A stretch of 64,000 nt of DNA, from positions 1-64,000 of the forward strand of contig JBFHNV010000005.1 of NCBI GenBank assembly GCA_041593595.1, in the 5' to 3' direction. The DNA is from JBFHNV01 sp041593595 (GTDB lineage: Bacteria; Pseudomonadota; Gammaproteobacteria; HK1). The notes below the pieces were generated by a model. It did not search any database and was not told the DNA's origin. It saw nothing but the letters and a program-made list of their open reading frames with translations. Shown piece after piece: positions 25,218 to 35,887 of the stretch (position 1 is its first letter; the number at the start of each line of letters is the position of its first letter). Made by a program: the position numbers and the translations under genes.

Positions 25218-26779
25218 CCATGGCCCGCGCGGATGTAGTCGACAACGGCGCGCGGGAGCTGAGCGAGCCCCTGCGCAAGCGCCTGGAGTTCTGCAGCACC
25301 CTGCCCACCATGCCGGCGGCGGCGGCGCGGATCATCGAGCTCGGGCGCGACCCGGGCGCGAGCATGGCCGATGTGTCCGAGGCGGTGAAGGCCGATCCGG
25401 CGCTGGCAGCCAAGGTGCTGCGCATGGCCAACTCGCCGCTGTACGCCCGGCGCCGCAGGTGCGACTCGTTCCAGCAGGCGGTGGTGCTGCTGGGCCTCAA
25501 CGCCACCCTCACCCTGGCGCTGACCTTCTCCCTGGTCACCTCGCTCAAGGACACCACGGGTCGCGGACTCGACTACAACCGGGTGTGGCGTCGCTCGCTG
25601 CTGGCGGCCACCGCGGCGCGGGTGCTGGGCGAGCACTTCGGCGTGCGCGCCCCCGAAGAGGCGTTCCTGGCCGGCCTGATGCAGGACATCGGAATGCTGG
25701 CCCTCGACCGCAGCTACCCGGAACTCTACGACGCCCTCGAAGACGGCGAGCAGGATCACGACGTCGTCAAGGCCCTGGAGTACGCGCATCTCGGCTGCGA
25801 CCACGCGCTGGTGGGCGCCTGGCTGCTGGAGCACTGGAATCTGCCGGAGCGCCTGCAGAAGGTCATTGCCGCGAGCCACGGCTTTCCCCGCGGCAACGCC
25901 GGGGACAAGGACGACCTCGTGCTGATGACTCGCTCGGTGGCCCTGTCGGGGCCGATGGCGGATCTGTGGATGTCGCTCGAGCCCGGCGAGTCGCTGACCC
26001 GGGTGCAGGGCGTGTTCCGCCATGTGGAGGGCATGGACGGCGCCACCCTGTCCGCGCTCATCGAGCAGGTGGCCGAGGCCGCGCCGCAGATCGAGGAGCT
26101 GTTCGACATGTCCATCACGGACCCGTCGCGCTCCGAGTGGATCCTGCAGGAGGCCCGCGAGGTGATCGTGATGCGCAACCTGCAGGTGGTGCAGGAATCG
26201 GCGCGCCTGCGCGAGGTGGCGGCGTCGCTGCAGGCCCAGGCCAGGGCGCTGGAGGAGAAGTCGCGGCGCGACAACCTCACCGGCGCCTTCAACCGTGGCC
26301 ACCTGGACGGCGTGCTCACGCAGTGGTTCGAGGACGCGAACAAGAAGGGGATCCCCATCTCCCTGGTGTTCGTGGACCTCGACAACTTCAAGCAGGTGAA
26401 CGATCTGTACGGGCACCAGCTCGGCGACCAGGTTCTGGTGCAGTCCGCCCGGATCCTCAACGCCATGGCCCGCGGCACCGACCTGGTGGCCCGCTACGGC
26501 GGCGAGGAGTTCGTGCTGCTGCTGCCCGGCTGCGGCGCGAGCGGGGCACGCAACTTCTGCCAGCGCCTGCTGGAAGCCTTCCGCCAGGGCGGCTTCGAGC
26601 TGGAGGACGGGCAGGCGCTGGTGGTGACCGTGTCCATCGGCGTGGCCACCCACGGCGAGACGGTGGACTTCGAGAGCTGCCAGCAGCTCCTGCGCCGCGC
26701 CGATCAGGCGCTGTACAACGCCAAGCAGGCGGGCAAGGACCGCTTCGTTGAATACCGCGTCGAGGCCAGCGCCGCCTGA
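25214..26779 (+). CDS. HDOD-GGDEF protein (putative diguanylate cyclase)
   Basis: A 521-residue cytoplasmic protein. The HDOD domain (residues about 15-230) includes LPTMPAAAARIIELGRDPGA and the FQQAVVLLGLNATLTLAL region. A helical linker precedes the GGDEF domain (about 345-515). The active-site motif is GGEEF at 429-433, and an intact RxxD product-inhibition site (RGTD) lies upstream, so it is predicted to be an active, feedback-inhibited diguanylate cyclase. Translation is coupled to fliS by a 4-nt overlap, which ties cyclic-di-GMP synthesis to late flagellar gene expression. Confidence 0.92.
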   Translation: MTMARADVVDNGARELSEPLRKRLEFCSTLPTMPAAAARIIELGRDPGASMADVSEAVKADPALAAKVLRMANSPLYARRRRCDSFQQAVVLLGLNATLTLALTFSLVTSLKDTTGRGLDYNRVWRRSLLAATAARVLGEHFGVRAPEEAFLAGLMQDIGMLALDRSYPELYDALEDGEQDHDVVKALEYAHLGCDHALVGAWLLEHWNLPERLQKVIAASHGFPRGNAGDKDDLVLMTRSVALSGPMADLWMSLEPGESLTRVQGVFRHVEGMDGATLSALIEQVAEAAPQIEELFDMSITDPSRSEWILQEAREVIVMRNLQVVQESARLREVAASLQAQARALEEKSRRDNLTGAFNRGHLDGVLTQWFEDANKKGIPISLVFVDLDNFKQVNDLYGHQLGDQVLVQSARILNAMARGTDLVARYGGEEFVLLLPGCGASGARNFCQRLLEAFRQGGFELEDGQALVVTVSIGVATHGETVDFESCQQLLRRADQALYNAKQAGKDRFVEYRVEASAA

Positions 26780-26806
26780 TCGGCCCCGCCACTTCGGGAG
26801 AAAGAC

Positions 26807-29089
26807 ATGGATCAGCGGGCGGGCGCAGCGCAGCGGGCGGGGGGCGACGACCCGCCGGCACCCGCCGCGGTGCTGGTGCTCGAGCCGGATCCGGAGTCGG
26901 CGGCGGAGTTCCGCCGGGTGCTGGGCGGGGAGCCCGAGACCGCGGACACCGAGTGCGGGATTCCCGTGCAGACGTGCCTGGACGCGCCGGCGCGCCGTTT
27001 CCGGCTCACCCTGTGCAGCTACGCGGGGGCCGCGGCGCGGGCCAGCAGCGACGCCGCGGCGCGCGGCGAGGCCTTTGCGGTGGCCTTCCTGGATCATGCC
27101 GCCTGCCGCGGCGGCGCCGGGGCGGCGCTGCTGCGCCAGATCCGCCAGGAGCACCGGGGGCTGCGGGTGGTGTTCACGGGCCGTTCGTCCAGCGACGTGG
27201 ACGGCGCCCGTGCGCCGGACGGCGCCACTGCGCTGCTGCGCAAGCCCCTGGATGCGGACGAGCTGCGGGCCCTCGGCGGCGCCCTGGCCCGTGGCCACCG
27301 GGTGCAGGCGGAACGCGATCTGGCGCTGGCGCGGCTGGACGTGGCGTCGCGCATCGGCGGGATCGCCCACTGGGAGTGGAATCCCCACGCGGAGCGCGCG
27401 CGCTGGTGCCGGGAGTTCGCGCGGCTGACGGGCCTGTCCGCGATCCAGCGCACGGGCGCCGCGGACATGGTGTGGGAGCGCATCCACCCGGAGGACCGCC
27501 TGCGGGTGCGGGCGCACATGAGCCGCGCTGCCCACGAGGACGGCGCTCGCGCGCTGGACTACCGCATCCATCACCCGGCCAACGGGGTGCGGCGGCTGCG
27601 CCAGGAGTCGGTGGCCTGCCACGTGCCGGGCAGCGTCTCCAGCTGGACCGTGTCCGCGGTGCAGGACGTCACCGAGCGCAGCGGCGTCGAGGACACCATC
27701 CGCAGGCTGGCCTACTACGATCCGCTCACGGGCCTGCCCAATCGCAGCTTCCTGAGCGAGCACCTGCGCAATGTGCTCACCGCCGCGCGCCGCCATGACC
27801 GCACCGCCGCGGTGCTGCACGTGGACCTGGACAGCTTCAAGCGCGTCAATGACACGCTGGGCCACGGCGCGGGCGATCGCCTGCTGCAGGAGGCGGCGTC
27901 GCGGCTGCAGGGCTGCGTGCGCGACAATGACTGCGTTGCCCGCGAGCAGGGCGGCGACCTGTGGCCGCCGGCCGGCGCGCCGGGAACGACCGCGCTGGAC
28001 GCGGCGCCGGGTACGGTCACGCGCTTCGGTGCGGACGAGTTCATCGTCGTGCTCTCGGAGGTGGACAGCGCGGACGATCCGGTACGGGTCGCGCGGCGCA
28101 TCGTCGCATCCCTGGGCGAGCCCGTGGTCCTGGACGGGCGCGACGTCGCCGTGGGCGCGAGCGTGGGGATCGCGGTGTTCCCCGACCACGCGGACAGCGA
28201 GGACGCGCTGCTGCGCAACGCGGCGCTGGCCATGGACGCCGCCAAGCGTCGTGGTCGCAACCAGGTGGAGAGCTTCCACGCCTGCCTGCTGTCACCGGGC
28301 GTCGACCGGCTGAACCTGGAGGCGTCGTTGCGCCATGCGCTGGAGTCCGGCGGTCTGGCCATGCACTACCAGCCAAAGGTGGACGCGGGCGACGGTCGCC
28401 TCGCCGGCGCGGAGGCGCTGCTGCGCTGGCACCACCCGGAGCTCGGCATGATCCCGCCGTGCGATTTCATCCCCATCGCCGAGGAGACCGGGCTGATCCT
28501 GCCGCTCGGCGAGTGGGTCGTGCGCGAGGTGTGCGCGCAGATCGGCGCCTGGCGGGCCCGCGACCTGACCTCGGTGCCGGTGTCCATCAACGTATCCGCG
28601 CAGCAGCTGCGGGACCACGCCCTGGCGCGCAAGATCGGGCGCGAGCTCGAGCGCGCGGGTCTCGAGCCGGCGGCGCTGGAGTTCGAGATCACCGAGAGCG
28701 TGCTGATGGACGAGACCGGCGCCGGCGAGGCCCGGCTGCGCGAGCTGCAGGCGCTCGGCAGCCAGGTGTCGATGGACGATTTCGGCACCGGGTACTCCTC
28801 CCTGAGCTACCTCAAGCGGCTGCCCATCGACGTGGTCAAGATCGACCGCTCCTTCGTGCGCGACATCCTCGACGAGGCGGACGATCAGGCGATCCTGCGG
28901 GCCATCATCACCATGGCCCACCAGCTGCGCCTGCGCATCGTGGCCGAGGGCGTGGAGAGCGAGGCCCAGATGCGGCTGCTGCAGGAGATGGACTGTGACC
29001 TCATCCAGGGCTACGTGATCAGCCCCCCGCTGCCGGCGGACGAGTTCGCCACCCGCTTCCTGAGCACCTGCCAGCGCATGGCGGTGTGA
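26807..29089 (+). CDS. receiver-PAS-GGDEF-EAL protein
   Basis: A 760-residue dual cyclic-di-GMP protein. A receiver-like domain (about 20-155) has VLEPDPE, a candidate phosphoacceptor in AFLDHA, and LLRKPLD. A PAS domain follows (about 175-300, HWEWNP). The GGDEF domain (about 305-465) has a degenerate GADEF at 408-412 and an insertion of about 25 residues just before it, and lacks a clear I-site. The EAL domain (about 515-755) is well preserved: EALLRW at 536, DDFGTGYSSLSYL, KIDRSF. It probably acts mainly as a phosphodiesterase. It follows the HDOD-GGDEF gene by 27 nt, so an opposing enzyme pair is likely co-transcribed with fliS. Confidence 0.9.
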   Translation: MDQRAGAAQRAGGDDPPAPAAVLVLEPDPESAAEFRRVLGGEPETADTECGIPVQTCLDAPARRFRLTLCSYAGAAARASSDAAARGEAFAVAFLDHAACRGGAGAALLRQIRQEHRGLRVVFTGRSSSDVDGARAPDGATALLRKPLDADELRALGGALARGHRVQAERDLALARLDVASRIGGIAHWEWNPHAERARWCREFARLTGLSAIQRTGAADMVWERIHPEDRLRVRAHMSRAAHEDGARALDYRIHHPANGVRRLRQESVACHVPGSVSSWTVSAVQDVTERSGVEDTIRRLAYYDPLTGLPNRSFLSEHLRNVLTAARRHDRTAAVLHVDLDSFKRVNDTLGHGAGDRLLQEAASRLQGCVRDNDCVAREQGGDLWPPAGAPGTTALDAAPGTVTRFGADEFIVVLSEVDSADDPVRVARRIVASLGEPVVLDGRDVAVGASVGIAVFPDHADSEDALLRNAALAMDAAKRRGRNQVESFHACLLSPGVDRLNLEASLRHALESGGLAMHYQPKVDAGDGRLAGAEALLRWHHPELGMIPPCDFIPIAEETGLILPLGEWVVREVCAQIGAWRARDLTSVPVSINVSAQQLRDHALARKIGRELERAGLEPAALEFEITESVLMDETGAGEARLRELQALGSQVSMDDFGTGYSSLSYLKRLPIDVVKIDRSFVRDILDEADDQAILRAIITMAHQLRLRIVAEGVESEAQMRLLQEMDCDLIQGYVISPPLPADEFATRFLSTCQRMAV

Positions 29090-29284
29090 GCCCGGCGCCG
29101 GCCCCACGCCCGCCCCAGGCCCCTCGCCCGGTCGCCCCGGGTTCCCGGTAGACGCGACGCAACAGTGTCGACCGCGTCACATATCGGCCGCGGTACTCTG
29201 CTGCGCCGCATCAGCGGCGTCAGAATTCCGTCGGCATATCCTTGCGATCCGCCTAACTCGCTGAAAGGTGGCCAGGATCTCCCT

Positions 29285-29299
29285 CGGCACGACTCTTGC
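29285..29299 (+). promoter_or_regulatory. sigma-54 promoter of the FleQ-like gene
   Basis: CGGCAC-GACTC-TTGC with canonical spacing, about 89 nt before the ATG at 29388. It also argues against the upstream in-frame ATG at 29268 as the start. Confidence 0.75.
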
Positions 29300-29387
29300 T
29301 CTCCCAGTTCAGCCGAATACCAACGCCACGCGCCCCGTCCGGGAAGGAGCCGGGGCCTGCCTGGCACACCGTCACGAGAGGGACCCC

Positions 29388-30575
<1,188 letters not shown>

Positions 30576-30683
30576 CGGAACACCGCCGCACCGCCGGCCG
30601 GGGCGCCGTGCCGGGTGTCAACGGATTGACCGTCCGGCACCGGCACACATCCAACCCATTGACCTGAATCACTTTTCGTAATC

Positions 30684-30698
30684 CGGCACGGAGATTGC
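30684..30698 (+). promoter_or_regulatory. sigma-54 promoter of the fliE operon
   Basis: CGGCAC-GGAGA-TTGC with canonical spacing, 54 nt upstream of the fliE ATG. It would drive fliEFGHIJK. Confidence 0.85.
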
Positions 30699-30752
30699 TT
30701 TCAATCGCTGCGGGGACCGCGTCCGCGGTCCGGCAGGAGCAGAGGGCAGGAC

Positions 30753-31064
30753 ATGAGCGACTTCAGGATCGGTGCGCCGCCGGCCTTCGAGCCGGGCTTC
30801 GGGCAGGCCGGCGCCGCCGCCCCGGCCAAGGATGCGCCGGGGTCGGACTTCGGCGAGCTGGTCAGGCAATCCATCGACGGCGTGAACGACGCGCAGCGAA
30901 GCGCCGCCGGCCTCGCCGAGCGCTTCGAGCTGGGCGACCCGAACGTGGACCTGGTGCGGGTGATGGTGGAGATGCAGAAGGCGAGGGTGTCCTTCGAGGC
31001 GGTCTCGCAGGTGCGCAACAAGCTGGTGGAAGCGTACCGCGAGATCATGAACATGCAGGTCTGA
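30753..31064 (+). CDS. fliE: flagellar hook-basal body complex protein FliE
   Basis: A 103-residue adapter joining the MS ring to the proximal rod. The C-terminal half is highly typical (DPNVDLVRVMVEMQKARVSF, QVRNKLVEAYREIMNMQV). It is the first gene of the fliEFGHIJK unit and is preceded by a purine-rich ribosome-binding region (GAGGGCAGGAC). Confidence 0.96.
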   Translation: MSDFRIGAPPAFEPGFGQAGAAAPAKDAPGSDFGELVRQSIDGVNDAQRSAAGLAERFELGDPNVDLVRVMVEMQKARVSFEAVSQVRNKLVEAYREIMNMQV

Positions 31065-31095
31065 CGCACATCGCTCGCGAGCGCACAAGGACACC

Positions 31096-32733
31096 ATGGC
31101 CACGCAACTGGAACTCACGAACGACACCCCGCGCCTCGCGCAGCTCATGCGCATGGGTCCGAGCCCGTCCCAGCTCGGACTGGTGATGGCGCTGGCGGCG
31201 GCGCTGACGCTGGCCGTCGGCGTCGTGATGTGGGCCATGCGCCCGAGCTTCGTGCCGCTCTACGGGAGCATGGGCGAGCGCGACGCGGGCAACGTCATCG
31301 CCTCGCTGCAGGCGCGCAACACCCGCTTCGAGGTGGACAAGCGCAGCGGCATGATCCTCGTGCCCGCCGACCAGGTGCAGGAGATCCGCATGCAGCTCGC
31401 CGCCGACGGGCTCTCCGGCAACGAGTCCATGGGGCTCGAGCTGCTGCGCGAGGACCAGAGCGTCGGCACCAGCCAGTTCATGGAGCGCGCGCGCTACCAG
31501 CACGCGTTGGAGACCGAGCTCGCGCGCACCATCGCGCGCATGCGCGGCGTCGAGGCGGCGCGGGTCCACCTGGCCATCCCCAAGCAGAGCGCATTCGTGC
31601 GTGACCGCTCGCGCCCCTCGGCCTCGGTGATGCTGAAGCTCGCGCCCGGGCGCGCACTGGACTCGGGCCAGGTGCAGGGCATCGCCAACCTGGTGGCGTC
31701 CAGCGTCCCGTACATGGAGATCGGCCGGGTGGCGGTGGTGGACCAGTTCGGCCGCCTGCTCAGCCGCGACGTCATGGACGGCGAGATGGCCATGACCAAT
31801 CGCCAGTTCGAGTACAAGCGTGCCTTCGAGCGCACCTACACCGAGCGCATCGAGGAGCTGCTGTTCCCCATCGTGGGCAGCGGTCGCGTGCGCGCCCAGG
31901 TGCACGCCGAGATCGACTTCTCCGAGAACGAGCGCCGCGAGGAGGCGTTCACCGGTGCTCCCGATCAGGTGCGCAGCGAGCAGCTGCAGGACCAGCGCGG
32001 CGGCGGCGCCATGCAGGCCATGGGCGTGCCCGGCGCGCTCACCAACCAGCCGCCCGAGGGCGGCAGCCTCGCGAAGCCCGCCGAGGGCGAGGCGCTCGCC
32101 GGCGACAGCGGCTCCATGAGCAAGAGCACCACCCGCAACTACGAGCTGGACAAGACCGTGACCCACACCCGCACGGCTCCGGGACGGCTGATCCGGATGT
32201 CGGTCGCGGTACTGGTGGACGACCGCGTGAGCGCGGACAAGAAGGGCGAGGTGGTGCGCACGCCCCGCGAGCAGGCAGAGATAGACGGCATCACGGGACT
32301 GGTGAAGGAGGCGGTGGGCTTCAACGCGGAGCGTGGCGACTCGGTGGTGGTGATCAACCGCGCCTTCGAGGCGCCGGCGGCCATCGAGGCGCCGCCGGAG
32401 CCCGCCGTGTGGGAGCAGACCTGGTTCGAGTCCCTGGTGAAGAACTCGCTGGCCGCGATCCTCATGGGCCTGCTGCTGCTGGCGGTGCTGCGCCCGGCGG
32501 TGCGCGCCCTCACCCGGCGCGGCGAATCCGGCGGCGATGCCGCCCCGGCGGACGACGACGGCCTGCCCATGCTGGAGGCAGACCGGGTGAGCCTGAGCGG
32601 ACGCGGCGACGATCCCCTGCCGCCGCCGCCGCGGGTATACGGCGACATTCTCAACCTGGCCCGCGAGATGGCGGCGGACGATCCGAAGCGGGTGGCCATG
32701 GTGCTGAAGAAGTGGGTGGACACCGATGGCTGA
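31096..32733 (+). CDS. fliF: flagellar MS-ring protein FliF
   Basis: A 545-residue membrane protein that forms the MS ring. The first membrane helix lies at about residues 30-52 and the second at about 445-465. The periplasmic ring-building motifs include YGSMGERDAGNVIASL, ATRVHLAIPKQSAFVRDR-type sequence and SYELDKT-like NYELDKTVTHT. The cytoplasmic C-terminal tail (NLAREMAADDPKRVAMVLKK) binds FliG. The end overlaps fliG by 8 nt. Confidence 0.97.
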   Translation: MATQLELTNDTPRLAQLMRMGPSPSQLGLVMALAAALTLAVGVVMWAMRPSFVPLYGSMGERDAGNVIASLQARNTRFEVDKRSGMILVPADQVQEIRMQLAADGLSGNESMGLELLREDQSVGTSQFMERARYQHALETELARTIARMRGVEAARVHLAIPKQSAFVRDRSRPSASVMLKLAPGRALDSGQVQGIANLVASSVPYMEIGRVAVVDQFGRLLSRDVMDGEMAMTNRQFEYKRAFERTYTERIEELLFPIVGSGRVRAQVHAEIDFSENERREEAFTGAPDQVRSEQLQDQRGGGAMQAMGVPGALTNQPPEGGSLAKPAEGEALAGDSGSMSKSTTRNYELDKTVTHTRTAPGRLIRMSVAVLVDDRVSADKKGEVVRTPREQAEIDGITGLVKEAVGFNAERGDSVVVINRAFEAPAAIEAPPEPAVWEQTWFESLVKNSLAAILMGLLLLAVLRPAVRALTRRGESGGDAAPADDDGLPMLEADRVSLSGRGDDPLPPPPRVYGDILNLAREMAADDPKRVAMVLKKWVDTDG

Positions 32734-33736
32734 GCCGGACGGCGAGCTCAAGGGCAGCGACCGCGCCGCGATCCTGCTGATGGCGCTCGGCGCGGAGCGC
32801 GCCGCCGAGGTGCTGAAGCACCTGGAGCCGCGCCAGGTGCAGACCGTGGGCAGCGCCATGTCGAGCCTGAGCGACGTCACCCAGGGCCAGGTGGGTGACG
32901 TGCTCAAGGGCTTCATCAACACCGTGCGCGACATCTCGTCGCTGGGCGTGGGCACACAGGACTACCTGCGCAACGTGCTCACCCAGGCGCTTGGCCCGGA
33001 GCGTGCTGGCAGCGTGCTGCCGCGCATCGTCTCGGACAACCGTTCCAAGGGACTCGGCTCCCTGCAGTGGATGGCGCCGGAGGCCATCGCCGAGATCCTG
33101 GTCAAGGAGCACCCCCAGATCATCGCGCTGGCCCTCATCAACCTGGAGCCCGACACCGCGGGCGAGGTGCTGCGGCTGCTCCCCGAGGAGCTGGGCGGGG
33201 ACGTGATGGTGCGGGTGGCCACCCTGGACGGCGTCCACCCCAGCGCCCTGAAGGAGCTGGACGCCATCCTGGAGGGGCAGCTCGGCGGGGGCAACCTGGA
33301 CATCAAGCTCTCGGGTCTGGGCGGCGTCAAGGCGGCCGCCGATATCCTGAACGCGGTGCCGTCGGAGCTGGAGGCGCAGCTCCTGGACCGGCTCGCGGAG
33401 ACCGACGCGGAGCTCAAGAGCGAGATCCAGGAACAGATGTTCGACTTCGAGAGCATCGACGGCCTGGACGAGCGCGGGCTGCAGACGGTGCTGCGCGAGA
33501 TCTCCACGGAGACGCTGGTGCTGGCGCTGAAGGGGGCCAGCGCGCGCATCCGCGAGCGGGTGTTCAAGAACATGTCGGCGCGCGCGGCGGAGATGCTGCG
33601 CGACGACCTGGAGGGCAAGGGACCGGTGCGCCTGAGCGAGGTGGAGGCTGCGCAGAAGGAGATGCTGAGCGTGGTGGATCGCCTGGTGGAGGAGGGTACC
33701 GTGGTGATGCAGGGCAAGGGGGAGGCCTTCGTCTGA
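32726..33736 (+). CDS. fliG: flagellar motor switch protein FliG
   Basis: A 336-residue rotor protein that couples the stator to the C ring. The N-terminal FliF-binding domain contains SDRAAILLMALGAERAAEVL. The middle domain has the EHPQ motif (VKEHPQIIALAL), and the C-terminal torque helix carries the charged residues (SARIRERVFKNMSARAAEML) that face MotA/PomA. A 112-nt gap before fliH is unusual in this otherwise overlapping operon. Confidence 0.97.
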   Translation: MAEPDGELKGSDRAAILLMALGAERAAEVLKHLEPRQVQTVGSAMSSLSDVTQGQVGDVLKGFINTVRDISSLGVGTQDYLRNVLTQALGPERAGSVLPRIVSDNRSKGLGSLQWMAPEAIAEILVKEHPQIIALALINLEPDTAGEVLRLLPEELGGDVMVRVATLDGVHPSALKELDAILEGQLGGGNLDIKLSGLGGVKAAADILNAVPSELEAQLLDRLAETDAELKSEIQEQMFDFESIDGLDERGLQTVLREISTETLVLALKGASARIRERVFKNMSARAAEMLRDDLEGKGPVRLSEVEAAQKEMLSVVDRLVEEGTVVMQGKGEAFV

Positions 33737-33848
33737 GCGGCGCGCACGCGCCTTGCCCGGACCCCGGCCGCCGCCCATGCGTTTCCCGATTCCCGTTGCG
33801 ACACCCGTCCCGTGCGTCGCGGCCCGGCCGCGCGGCGAGGCCTGAGCC

Positions 33849-34517
33849 GTGCGCCCGCGCGTCATCCGGCCGACCGGCGCCAGCGCCGAGCGCTGGGCGG
33901 CGCCGGCGCTGCGCGCGGGCGCCGCGGACGAGGCGCGCGGACGGGCCGCGCCGGGGCCGGGGTTCGCGCCGGACACCCGTGGCGGTACCGCTGCCGTCGA
34001 CGAGGACTACCGCCAGGGCCGCGAGGAGGGCTTCGCCCGCGGCCACGCGGAGGGGCTCGAGGCGGCGCGGGCCGAGACGGCCGCGACCCTGGCGGCGCTC
34101 TCGGCGCTGGCCGGGAACCTGCTGGAGCCGCTGGCCCGGCTGGACGAGCAGGTGGACGACGAGCTCGCGCGACTCGCCCTCGCCGTGGCCCGCCAGGTGG
34201 TACGCCGGGAGCTCACCAGCGACCCGCAGCAGATCGCGGCGGTGGTGCGCGAGGCGCGCGGCGCGCTCAACGACGTGCGCGGGCGACTGCGCATCGCGCT
34301 GCACCCGGACGAGGCGCCGCTGGTGCGGCGCCTGTTCAGCGACGACGAGACGCTGGCCGGGGTGGACGTGGAGGAGGATCCCTCCATCACCCGCGGCGGG
34401 TGCACGCTGCGCACCGACGTGAGCTTCGTGGACGCAACGGTGGAGACGCGCATCGCGCGCATCGCCGTGCAGCTCCTGGGTGACGAGCGCCAGCGCGCGG
34501 ACGCGGGCGATGACTGA
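33849..34517 (+). CDS. fliH: flagellar export ATPase regulator FliH
   Basis: A 222-residue protein that binds and restrains the FliI ATPase. The middle region has the glycine-repeat helix typical of FliH (YRQGREEGFARGHAEGLEAA), followed by a V-ATPase-stator-like C-terminal domain (ALAVARQVVRRELTSDPQQI, VEEDPSITRGGCTLRTDVSF). The N-terminal 50 residues are Ala/Arg/Pro-rich and variable. The start is GTG. The stop overlaps the fliI start by 8 nt. Confidence 0.92.
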   Translation: MRPRVIRPTGASAERWAAPALRAGAADEARGRAAPGPGFAPDTRGGTAAVDEDYRQGREEGFARGHAEGLEAARAETAATLAALSALAGNLLEPLARLDEQVDDELARLALAVARQVVRRELTSDPQQIAAVVREARGALNDVRGRLRIALHPDEAPLVRRLFSDDETLAGVDVEEDPSITRGGCTLRTDVSFVDATVETRIARIAVQLLGDERQRADAGDD

Positions 34518-35859
34518 CGCCGCGCGAAATCGCCGCATCGTGGAGCGCCTGGCGGCCCGCCGCCAGGCGCTCACGCCGCCGGCGCCGGTGGTGGAGGGCA
34601 AGCTCACCCGCATGGTGGGCCTGACGCTGGAAGCGGTGGGCTGCCAGGCGGCGGTGGGCTCGCGCTGCGCGGTGGAGGCGCCCGACGGCGGCCGGGTGGA
34701 GGCGGAGGTGGTGGGCTTCGCCGGCGATCGAACGTACCTCATGCCCGTGTCGGACATGCGCGGATTCGTGCCCAGCTCACGGGTAGTGCCCTCCGCCGGG
34801 CAGCAGCGGGTGCCGGTGGGCGAGGGGCTGCTGGGCCGCGTGCTGGACGGCACCGGGACGCCCCTGGACGGCGCCGGCCCGCTGCGCGCCGACGGCTGGC
34901 GGCCGCTGGTGGCGAAGCCGGTGAACCCCCTCGCGCGCGCGCCCATCCGCGAGCCGCTGGACGTGGGCGTGCGTGCCATCAACGGCCTGCTGCGGGTGGG
35001 GCGCGGGCAGCGCCTCGGGCTGTTCGCCGGCAGCGGCGTGGGCAAGAGCACCCTGCTCGGCATGATGACGCGCCACACCCGCGCCGACGTGGCGGTGGTG
35101 GGGCTCATCGGCGAGCGTGGGCGCGAGGTGAACGAGTTCGTGCGCGAGACGCTGGGCGCCGCGGGTCTCGCCCGCGCCGTCGTGGTGGCGGCGCCGGCGG
35201 ACACCTCGCCGGTATCACGGCTGCAGGGGGCCATGCTCGCCACCAGCATCGCCGAGCACTTTCGCGATCAGGGCCGGGACGTGCTCCTGCTGATGGACTC
35301 GCTCACCCGCTTCGCCCAGGCCCAGCGCGAGATCGCCCTGGCAGTGGGCGAGCCGCCGGCGACCAAGGGCTACCCGCCCTCGGTGTTCGCGAAGCTGCCG
35401 CTGCTGGTGGAGCGCGCAGGCACCGGCCCGGACGGCAGCGGCACCATCACCGCCTTCTATACGGTGCTGACCGAGGGCGACGACCAGCAGGATCCCATCG
35501 CCGACGCGGCGCGGGCGATCCTGGACGGCCACGTGGTGCTGTCACGGGCCATCGCCGAGATGGGCCGCTATCCGGCCATCGACCTGGAGGCGTCGGTGAG
35601 CCGGCTGCTGCCGGCACTGGCCTCGCCCGAGGAGCAGGCCCAGATCCAGCGCTTCCGCAACCTGTGCGCGGTCTACCGGCAGAGTCAGGACCTGGTGAGC
35701 CTGGGCGTGTACAAGCGCGGCAGCGACCCGGCCATCGACGCGGCGGTGGAGCACCGCCCGCGCCTGGAGGCCTACCTGGCCCAGTCGTTGAACGAGGCGG
35801 TGTCGCTGGAGCGCAGCCGGCAGGAGCTGGACGCCCTGTTCGCCCGCGCCGCGGCCTGA
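34510..35859 (+). CDS. fliI: flagellar type III export ATPase FliI
   Basis: A 449-residue ATPase of the F1-beta/type III secretion family that energises export with FliH and FliJ. Walker A is GLFAGSGVGKSTLLGM, and the conserved GERGREVNEF and LLLMDSLTRFAQAQREI (Walker B) follow. The ATG at 34510 overlaps the fliH stop and gives the standard length. A longer frame from 34480 is unlikely. Confidence 0.97.
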   Translation: MTDAARNRRIVERLAARRQALTPPAPVVEGKLTRMVGLTLEAVGCQAAVGSRCAVEAPDGGRVEAEVVGFAGDRTYLMPVSDMRGFVPSSRVVPSAGQQRVPVGEGLLGRVLDGTGTPLDGAGPLRADGWRPLVAKPVNPLARAPIREPLDVGVRAINGLLRVGRGQRLGLFAGSGVGKSTLLGMMTRHTRADVAVVGLIGERGREVNEFVRETLGAAGLARAVVVAAPADTSPVSRLQGAMLATSIAEHFRDQGRDVLLLMDSLTRFAQAQREIALAVGEPPATKGYPPSVFAKLPLLVERAGTGPDGSGTITAFYTVLTEGDDQQDPIADAARAILDGHVVLSRAIAEMGRYPAIDLEASVSRLLPALASPEEQAQIQRFRNLCAVYRQSQDLVSLGVYKRGSDPAIDAAVEHRPRLEAYLAQSLNEAVSLERSRQELDALFARAAA

Positions 35860-35887
35860 ACCGGTAACTGCAAGGAGACCACAGTCC

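Noticed and set aside
25076..28279. 1067-codon open frame on the minus strand
   Set aside because: Antisense to fliS and two GGDEF genes whose plus-strand proteins have clear domains. The minus frame is His/Gln/Arg-rich with no recognisable motif, a usual artefact of high GC.
29181..29188. GCCGATAT on the minus strand upstream of the FleQ-like gene
   Set aside because: No -35 partner and no gene in the right orientation downstream.
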